Origin: Janthinobacterium silvisoli
GTDB lineage: Bacteria > Pseudomonadota > Gammaproteobacteria > Burkholderiales > Burkholderiaceae_D
Direction of reading: 5' to 3'
NCBI RefSeq assembly: GCF_014200725.1
Contig: NZ_JACHCL010000002.1
Coordinates: forward strand, 1,325,176 to 1,389,175
DNA length: 64,000 nt
Of this stretch, positions 59,091 to 64,000 are shown piece after piece. Numbering within the stretch: position 1 is the first letter of the stretch; every line of letters begins with the position of its first letter. The notes beneath the pieces were generated by a model. That model was given only the letters and a program-made list of their open reading frames with translations, did no database searches and was not told where the DNA came from. The translations under genes were made by a program, and so were the position numbers.

Positions 59091-60119
59091 TCAGACGAAC
59101 ACCGGTTCCGGCGACAGGCGCACGCCATATCTGGCTTCGACATCGTCCTGTATCGCCTCGGCCAAGCGAGTAATGTCCGCGCCACGAGCGCCGCCATTAT
59201 TCACCAGGACCAGCGCCTGCCTGGGATACACTCCCACCGGGCCCAGGTTCCGCCCCTTCCATCCGCACTGATCGATCAGCCAGCCAGCCGCCAGCTTTTC
59301 CGTGCCATCGGGCTGCGCATGGTGCACCAGCGCCGGAAAACGTTCCAGCAAGGCCTTGCATTGCTCATGCGACACTACCGGATTCTTGAAGAAACTGCCC
59401 GCATTGCCGATCACGGCAGGATCAGGCAATTTGCGCCGGCGTATCGCCATCACGGTATCGGCCACCTGCTGCGGCGTAGGAGCATCAAGATTCTGCTCGG
59501 CAACGGCTTGCGCCAGTTCGCCATAACGCAGGTTAGGCTGCCAGTCGGCCGGCAAGGCAAACGTTACTTCCAGCACAATCAGGTCGCGGCCGTCGGCCTG
59601 CTTGAAAATACTGTCGCGATAGGCAAAACGGCAAGCTTCGCTGTCCATCTCATACACGATGCCGCTGGACGCATGCATGACGGTCACCTTGTGCAGGACA
59701 TCCTTGATTTCCCCCCCATAGGCGCCGATATTCTGGATAGGCGCGGCGCCCACCGTGCCGGGAATCAGTGACAGGTTTTCCAGGCCGCCCACGCCCTGCG
59801 CCAGGGTCCATTGCACGAAATCGTGCCAGTTTTCACCGGCGGCGGCCGTCACCAGGATGGTGTCGAGCGTGGCTTGCGCCAGACGCATGCCGCGCGTGGC
59901 CATATGCAGCACGGCGCCGGGAAAATCGCCGGTCAGCACGATGTTGCTGCCGCCGCCCAAAATCAGGCGCGGCATGCCGGCAATTAGCGGATCACGCAGT
60001 GCCGCCTGCAGTTGCGCGGTAGAAGTAATGGACACATAGGCTGCGGCGCTGGCCTCGATGCCGAAGGTATTGAGGCGCTGGAGAGAGTAATTGTGTTCGA
60101 TGGTGAGCTCTGAAGACAT
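59091..60119 (-). CDS. murB: UDP-N-acetylenolpyruvoylglucosamine reductase (MurB)
   Basis: 342 residues, the length of type I MurB. FAD-domain opening NYSLQRLNTFGIEASAAAYV; FAD-binding LILGGGSNIVLTGDF; LSLIPGTVGAAPIQNIGAYG; catalytic region FAYRDSIFKQ (Tyr/Arg); proton-donor Ser in VIGNAGSFFKNPVV; and a C-terminal Glu in LSPEPVFV. It reduces the enolpyruvyl sugar nucleotide to UDP-MurNAc with NADPH in the cytoplasm. The gene is divergent from yajQ and stands alone, outside any division/cell-wall cluster. Confidence 0.95.
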   Translation of the reverse strand: MSSELTIEHNYSLQRLNTFGIEASAAAYVSITSTAQLQAALRDPLIAGMPRLILGGGSNIVLTGDFPGAVLHMATRGMRLAQATLDTILVTAAAGENWHDFVQWTLAQGVGGLENLSLIPGTVGAAPIQNIGAYGGEIKDVLHKVTVMHASSGIVYEMDSEACRFAYRDSIFKQADGRDLIVLEVTFALPADWQPNLRYGELAQAVAEQNLDAPTPQQVADTVMAIRRRKLPDPAVIGNAGSFFKNPVVSHEQCKALLERFPALVHHAQPDGTEKLAAGWLIDQCGWKGRNLGPVGVYPRQALVLVNNGGARGADITRLAEAIQDDVEARYGVRLSPEPVFV

Positions 60120-60265
60120 GGGATAAGGAATTTTTGCTGATTATAGAGCTAAAGCGACAAAAAACCATCTCAGGACAAGGGCGGTTCGCCCGTTGTCCGT
60201 TAAAATGTCGCATCTTTAACAGGGCCGTTTCATCGCACCAGATCAGGCGCAAAGGCCCGGCGCGC

Positions 60266-60279
60266 CGAGCGCGCGCTCG
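60266..60279. repeat. 14-bp perfect palindrome upstream of yajQ
   Basis: CGAGCGCGCGCTCG, fully self-complementary and 24 bases before the yajQ ATG. In mRNA it would pair near the ribosome-binding site (AAAGGAA at about 60291-60297). Could influence translation, or be chance in GC-rich DNA. Confidence 0.3.
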
Positions 60280-60302
60280 CTTTAACCAGAAAGGAATAGA
60301 CC

Positions 60303-60788
60303 ATGCCGTCATTTGACGTAGTCTCCGAAGCCGATATGATCGAAGTGAAAAATGCTGTCGAACAATCCAACAAGGAAATTTCGACCCGCTTCGACTTCAA
60401 GGGCAGCGACGCCCGCGTAGAACACAAGGAAAACGAGCTGACCGCGTTTGCCGATTCCGAATTCCAGCTCAGCCAGGTACGTGACGTGCTGACGAACAAG
60501 TTGACCAAGCGCAAGGTCGATGTCCGCTTCCTCGACGAAGGCGACATCAAGAAGATCGGCGGCGACAAGGTCAAGCAAGTCATCAAGATCAAGAATGGCA
60601 TCGAAACGGAAGATGCAAAAAAAATCGTGCGCGTCATCAAGGACAGCAAGATGAAAGTGCAAGCCAGCATCCAGGGCGAATCCGTACGCGTCACTGGCGC
60701 CAAGCGCGACGACCTGCAAGCGGCCATGGCCATGCTGCGCAAGGACGTGCCTGACATGCCGCTCGAGTTTAACAACTTCCGCGACTGA
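60303..60788 (+). CDS. YajQ-family cyclic di-GMP-binding protein
   Basis: 161 residues, standard length. Family markers: [50 protein letters not shown] ([20 protein letters not shown]) and [19 protein letters not shown]. YajQ proteins fold as two ferredoxin-like halves and some bind c-di-GMP with high affinity, relaying it to transcription factors. A good AGAAAGGAATAGACC ribosome-binding site precedes the ATG. It lies 1.7 kb from wspR on the same strand but in a separate unit, divergent from murB. Confidence 0.93.
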   Translation: MPSFDVVSEADMIEVKNAVEQSNKEISTRFDFKGSDARVEHKENELTAFADSEFQLSQVRDVLTNKLTKRKVDVRFLDEGDIKKIGGDKVKQVIKIKNGIETEDAKKIVRVIKDSKMKVQASIQGESVRVTGAKRDDLQAAMAMLRKDVPDMPLEFNNFRD

Positions 60789-60971
60789 TCAAACAAGGCT
60801 GCTGCGCCTGTATGGCGTAGCAAGAGAACCGCGCAATGCCTCGGGTGCATTCCCGCTTGGGGTAGAATTGGGGCATGCGCAAAGCTGCATGCCGCGCGCT
60901 GGCAAGGGACAAACTTGCTGGCGCGACAGTACATCTGGCTCAGTGATAACCACGGTAGTCTAAGGATAGCA

Positions 60972-62234
60972 ATGAAACGTGTTGATGATTTCCGCCTGCG
61001 ATTTGGCAAAAAAGAATATGTGCCCATTATGATAGGCGGAATGGGTGTGGACATTTCCACCTCGGAGCTGGCGCTGGAAGCAGCCCGGCTGAACGGTATC
61101 GGCCATATTTCCGATGCCATGGTGGAAGATGTGTCGGACCGCCGTTTCGATACCACTTTCGTCAAAGACAAAACGAAACTGTACAAGTTCAACATCAATA
61201 ATAGCGACAAGGCCGTGGTGCAGTTCGACCTGGGACGCCTGGCAGAAGCGCAACGCCTGCATATCGGCAAGACCATGGAAGCGAAAAAAGGCGATGGCCT
61301 GATCTTCGTCAACTGCATGGAAAAGCTGACCATGAATGGCCCGCGTGAAACCTTGCGCGTACGCCTGAATGCCGCGCTCGACGCCGGCATCGATGGCATC
61401 ACCCTGTCGGCCGGCCTGCACTTCGGCTCATTCGCCCTGATGGCCGACCATCCGCGTTTCCGCGACGCCAAGCTGGGTATTATTGTCTCGTCCGTGCGTG
61501 CGCTGCAGATTTTCCTGCGCAAGAACGCCAAGCTGGACCGTTTGCCTGACTTCATCATCGTCGAGGGTCCATTGGCCGGCGGCCACCTGGGTTTCGGCAT
61601 GGATTGGGCCAATTACGACCTGCACACGATTACCGTCGAACTGCTGGCTTACCTGAAAGCCGAACAGCTGGACATACCGCTGATCGCTGCCGGCGGCATC
61701 TTCACGGGCAGCGATGCCGTGTCCTTCCTGGAAGCAGGCGCGGCCGGCGTGCAAGTGGCCACCCGCTTCACCGTCACCCATGAGTGCGGCTTGCCAGCCA
61801 AGGTCAAGCAGGAATACTACAAGGCATCGGAAGAAGACATCATCGTCAACGGCGTGTCGCCAACCGGCTATCCGATGCGCATGCTGAAAAACACGCCAGC
61901 CATCGGCGCCGGCATCCGTCCAGGCTGCGAATCGTACGGCTACCTGCTCGATGCAACGGGCAATTGCGCCTACATCAATTCGTATAACCGCGAAGTGGCA
62001 GCCCATCCGGAACAAAAAACCGTGGTGGTGATGGACAAGACCTGTTTGTGCACCCATATGCGCAACTTCAACTGCTGGACCTGCGGCCATTACACCTATC
62101 GCCTGAAGGACACCACACATAAGCTGGACAATGGCCAATACCAGCTGCTGTCGGCCGAACACGTCTTCAAGGACTACCAGTTCAGCGTCGACAACCAGAT
62201 CGCCCTGCCTGAAAAAGAAATTATTCAAGGCTGA
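60972..62234 (+). CDS. nitronate-monooxygenase-like flavoprotein with C-terminal Cys motif
   Basis: 420 residues from the ATG at 60972 (TAAGGATAGCA upstream); the open frame extends further back without a Shine-Dalgarno. The TIM-barrel flavin fold shows YVPIMIGGMGVDISTSELAL, PDFIIVEGPLAGGHLGFGMD (the His of the NMO active site), PLIAAGGIFTGSDAVSFLEA and AAGVQVATRFTVTHE, all typical of the NMO/2-nitropropane dioxygenase family. Beyond the barrel is a ~100-residue tail with CLCTHMRNFNCWTCGHY, a four-Cys/two-His cluster that could bind a metal or iron-sulfur centre. Substrate unknown; classic NMOs detoxify propionate-3-nitronate. Confidence 0.85.
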   Translation: MKRVDDFRLRFGKKEYVPIMIGGMGVDISTSELALEAARLNGIGHISDAMVEDVSDRRFDTTFVKDKTKLYKFNINNSDKAVVQFDLGRLAEAQRLHIGKTMEAKKGDGLIFVNCMEKLTMNGPRETLRVRLNAALDAGIDGITLSAGLHFGSFALMADHPRFRDAKLGIIVSSVRALQIFLRKNAKLDRLPDFIIVEGPLAGGHLGFGMDWANYDLHTITVELLAYLKAEQLDIPLIAAGGIFTGSDAVSFLEAGAAGVQVATRFTVTHECGLPAKVKQEYYKASEEDIIVNGVSPTGYPMRMLKNTPAIGAGIRPGCESYGYLLDATGNCAYINSYNREVAAHPEQKTVVVMDKTCLCTHMRNFNCWTCGHYTYRLKDTTHKLDNGQYQLLSAEHVFKDYQFSVDNQIALPEKEIIQG

Positions 62235-62252
62235 AGTTTCGCAATCTGAATG

Positions 62253-62289
62253 AAAAATGGCGCAGCCCGTGAAGGCTGCGCCATTTTTT
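62253..62289. terminator. bidirectional terminator between the NMO-like and LRR-kinase genes
   Basis: AAAAATGGCGCAGCC pairs with GGCTGCGCCATTTTT around CGTGAA: a 15-bp perfect stem with A and T tracts, between two convergent genes. Its right end reaches the stop of the LRR-kinase gene. Confidence 0.92.
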
Positions 62290-63592
62290 ATGCCTGTTGC
62301 ATGCGCAACAGCGTGTTTTCAATCTTCTCGAAGCATGGCCGCTGCAATACGTCATCTTGCAAACAGGCATCTCGCAAGGCCAGCAAGTCGGATGGGCAGC
62401 CGTCGCCATGCTCAATCAATTCGCCAAGCAAGACACCAAAGGCACGCGCTTCGATTCCCTGCAAGCTCGCCGCCTGCAAGGAATCCGGATCGAACATGGA
62501 AGCGGCGCCAAAGTCGCCCAGCAGGCAAGCTCCCCCGTCGGCATGCAGAATGTTATGGCCATACAAGTCGCCATGCAGGATGCCATGTGCATGCAATTGC
62601 CGCACGGCCGAAGCAATGCCCTGGGCCAGCGCCACGACTTGCTGCAAACTAAAACGCAGGCCATCCGCATACACGTCGCGGGTACAGGAATCCAGGCTCG
62701 GTGGTCCGGCCAGATTACGGAAAGCAGCATCGATCAAGGGCATGACCAGGCCCATCGCACCTTGCGGATGGCCTTCGATAGTACCGAGGATGGAAATCAG
62801 GTGATCATGCCCCCCCGCGCTGACACAAGCGGCCATCTCGCTGCGCGGCGAGCCATCGCTGGTCATTGCCCCCTTAAACAGTTTAACCGCCACATCATTA
62901 CCGTCGAACACAGCCTGGTAAATCACACCCGAGGCGCCCTCGCCCAATACTGGGCCGATCTGCAAACGCTGCCAGGCGATACCTGGGATATCTGCTTGTT
63001 CCAGGGCCGCTATTTCACGCGCCTCACTGACAGGATTACCCGCATACGCCAGCCAGCTCAGGCGAGGCAGGGATAACAGCCATTCAGGCAAGGCGGTAAA
63101 ACGATTGGCAGCGATACGCACCAGTTCCAGCTGCGTGCAAAGGGCCAGCGACGCTGGCAAAGCGGTAAGTTGATTTCCCGCCAGCATTAATTTCTGCAAT
63201 TGCGTACAGCGGCCGGTTTCTTCTGGCAGGGCTGTAATGGCATTGTCGGTCAGGGTCAGCCAGCGCAGCTTGGGCGGCAAGGATGTGGCCGGCACCGTAT
63301 GGATCTGATTGGCCTTGAAACCGATCATGCTCAGTTCGGGGCAAGCCCCGAGCACGGGCGGCAAGACAGTGAACAAATTATCCGAACAAAATACGATGCG
63401 CAGCTTGTGCAGGCGCGGCAAATCGTCGGGCAGGCTGCTCAACTGATTACCAGACAGGTCGAGAATTTCCAGGCTGTCTGCCAGGTCAAAGATTTCAGTC
63501 GGAAAAGCGGTCAATCCGCAAGTCAGTTTTAAACGGCGTAGGCCCGCCAATCGGCCAGAGCGCAGTTCTTCCAGGGTATGTAAAGCAGACAT
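62288..63592 (-). CDS. leucine-rich-repeat protein kinase
   Basis: 434 residues. Residues 1-190 hold about seven 23-residue leucine-rich repeats (LEILDLSGNQLSSLPDDLPR, LQKLMLAGNQLTALPASL). A protein kinase domain follows: Gly loop LGEGASGVIYQAVF (about residue 214), ATP Lys in VAVKLFKG, catalytic loop HGDLYGHNIL (HGD replacing the usual HRD), and DFGAAS. The catalytic Asp, Asn and DFG are all present, so activity is plausible, though the HGD variant and short C-lobe are unusual. No signal peptide or membrane helix is seen. The promoter must lie in the short gap before the 5S terminator. Partners and targets unknown. Confidence 0.88.
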   Translation of the reverse strand: MSALHTLEELRSGRLAGLRRLKLTCGLTAFPTEIFDLADSLEILDLSGNQLSSLPDDLPRLHKLRIVFCSDNLFTVLPPVLGACPELSMIGFKANQIHTVPATSLPPKLRWLTLTDNAITALPEETGRCTQLQKLMLAGNQLTALPASLALCTQLELVRIAANRFTALPEWLLSLPRLSWLAYAGNPVSEAREIAALEQADIPGIAWQRLQIGPVLGEGASGVIYQAVFDGNDVAVKLFKGAMTSDGSPRSEMAACVSAGGHDHLISILGTIEGHPQGAMGLVMPLIDAAFRNLAGPPSLDSCTRDVYADGLRFSLQQVVALAQGIASAVRQLHAHGILHGDLYGHNILHADGGACLLGDFGAASMFDPDSLQAASLQGIEARAFGVLLGELIEHGDGCPSDLLALRDACLQDDVLQRPCFEKIENTLLRMQQA

Positions 63593-63616
63593 GGACGCCT
63601 TTCAAAGCATCAGACG

Positions 63617-63650
63617 AAAAAAAACCCCACCGGATACCGGAGGGGTTTTT
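63617..63650 (-). terminator. rRNA operon terminator
   Basis: Read on the minus strand: AAAACCCCTCCGG-TAT-CCGGTGGGG (one internal mismatch) followed by eight T. It lies about 20 bases beyond the 5S rRNA 3' end. Confidence 0.88.
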
Positions 63651-63668
63651 CTCTACTACGAATAACAA

Positions 63669-63782
63669 GCCTGACAATAACCTACTTTCACACTGGTTGC
63701 AGCACTATCATCGGCGCAAAGTTGTTTCACGGTCCTGTTCGGGATGGGAAGGGGTGGGACCAACTTGCTATGGTCATCAGGC
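63669..63782 (-). rRNA. rrf: 5S ribosomal RNA
   Basis: About 114 bases. Read on the minus strand it begins GCCTGATGACCATAGCAAGT and contains the conserved CCATCCCGAACAGGACCGTGA, ending ...TAGGTTATTGTCAGGC; the ends pair to form helix I (GCCTGA/TCAGGC). These are the standard landmarks of proteobacterial 5S rRNA. It is the last gene of the rRNA operon and is followed by a terminator. Confidence 0.93.
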
Positions 63783-63920
63783 ATAACTTGTACTGACGCT
63801 TGTTCTCGGTTGAGCAACAAGGCCATGAATCTGGAAGAAGCAAAGATTGGGGTAATGAATAGTTGTATCAACACACACGCAACGTTGTACCGTCTTATCC
63901 TCTGCACCTGCTAAGGTTAT
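63783..63920 (-). other. 23S-5S intergenic spacer
   Basis: 138 bases between the 23S 3' end and the 5S gene. No tRNA is present. The sequence is AT-richer than its surroundings and presumably carries RNase processing sites. Confidence 0.6.
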
Positions 63921-64000
63921 AGGGACAAGCCGTACGGGCAATTAGTACTGGTTAGCTTAATGCATTACTGCACTTCCACACCCAGCCTATCAACGTCCTG
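63921..64000 (-). rRNA. rrl: 23S ribosomal RNA, 3' end (cut by window edge)
   Basis: Read on the minus strand: GTTGATAGGCTGGGTGTGGA, AAGCTAACCAGTACTAATTG and CCCGTACGGCTTGTCCCT, which align with the 3'-terminal bases of bacterial 23S rRNA (E. coli ends GTACTAATGAACCGTGAGGCTTAACCTT). The exact 3' end is estimated by that comparison. The rest of the gene lies beyond the right edge. Confidence 0.92.

Noticed and set aside
63783..63920. tRNA in the 23S-5S spacer
   Set aside because: No cloverleaf or TTCGA-type T-loop was found in this spacer on either strand.

Overview
The window is ordinary, densely packed, GC-rich bacterial chromosome. Gene content and protein style (RND and NodT efflux systems, wsp operon, YajQ, PpnP, hmuSTUV, argF-argG) suggest a betaproteobacterium of the Burkholderiales, most likely Oxalobacteraceae (Janthinobacterium/Massilia/Duganella-like). 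This assignment is an inference from family resemblance; no database search was possible. The right edge enters an rRNA operon on the minus strand (5S complete, 3' end of 23S).

Layout. 1-1.9 kb: end of a TonB-dependent receptor, an exported SAM-hydrolase-family protein and a small Thr/Pro-rich lipoprotein. 2-12.5 kb (minus): two RND efflux systems, one with its own outer-membrane factor (OMF-adaptor-permease) and one with only adaptor and permease. 12.7-14.9 kb (minus): a PAP2-like membrane protein and an exported HExxH peptidase-like protein. 15.2-24.5 kb (plus): a tellurite-resistance-type (Ter) stress cluster with a DUF475/TerC-like membrane protein, TerD, an AIM24-family protein, then a tightly overlapped block of ATP-grasp, PRTase-TRSP, HAD, PRTase-Pelota (StiP-like) and HpcH/HpaI-type lyase genes, ending in a two-domain TerA-like protein and a small membrane protein. 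A large Ala/Glu-rich coiled-coil protein faces it convergently. 27-29 kb: SrkA-type kinase and a SEC-C protein. 29-34 kb: LysR regulator plus EmrB/EmrA/NodT-type tripartite efflux. 34-38 kb (minus): hmuSTUV heme uptake and degradation with a Fur box over its -10 box. 38-47 kb: EamA exporter, LysR, orn, M48 peptidase, phhB, rsgA, an unknown exported protein and an orphan TPR-GAF histidine kinase. 47.6-49.9 kb: argF and argG. 50-58.6 kb: a complete wspABCDEFR surface-sensing/c-di-GMP operon, followed by ppnP. 59-63.6 kb: murB, yajQ, a nitronate-monooxygenase-like flavoprotein and an LRR-protein kinase, then the rRNA operon end.

The most interesting block is the Ter cluster. Its five-enzyme core matches the gene set proposed from comparative genomics to make a nucleoside-like metabolite linked to TerD-family proteins; the product is not known to me. 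In this copy two strong terminator-like hairpins sit immediately upstream of the AIM24 and ATP-grasp start codons, leaving no room for promoters between them and the genes. The Wsp operon is complete and sits 1.7 kb from a YajQ-type c-di-GMP-binding protein. No CRISPR array, insertion sequence, prophage or tRNA was recognised.
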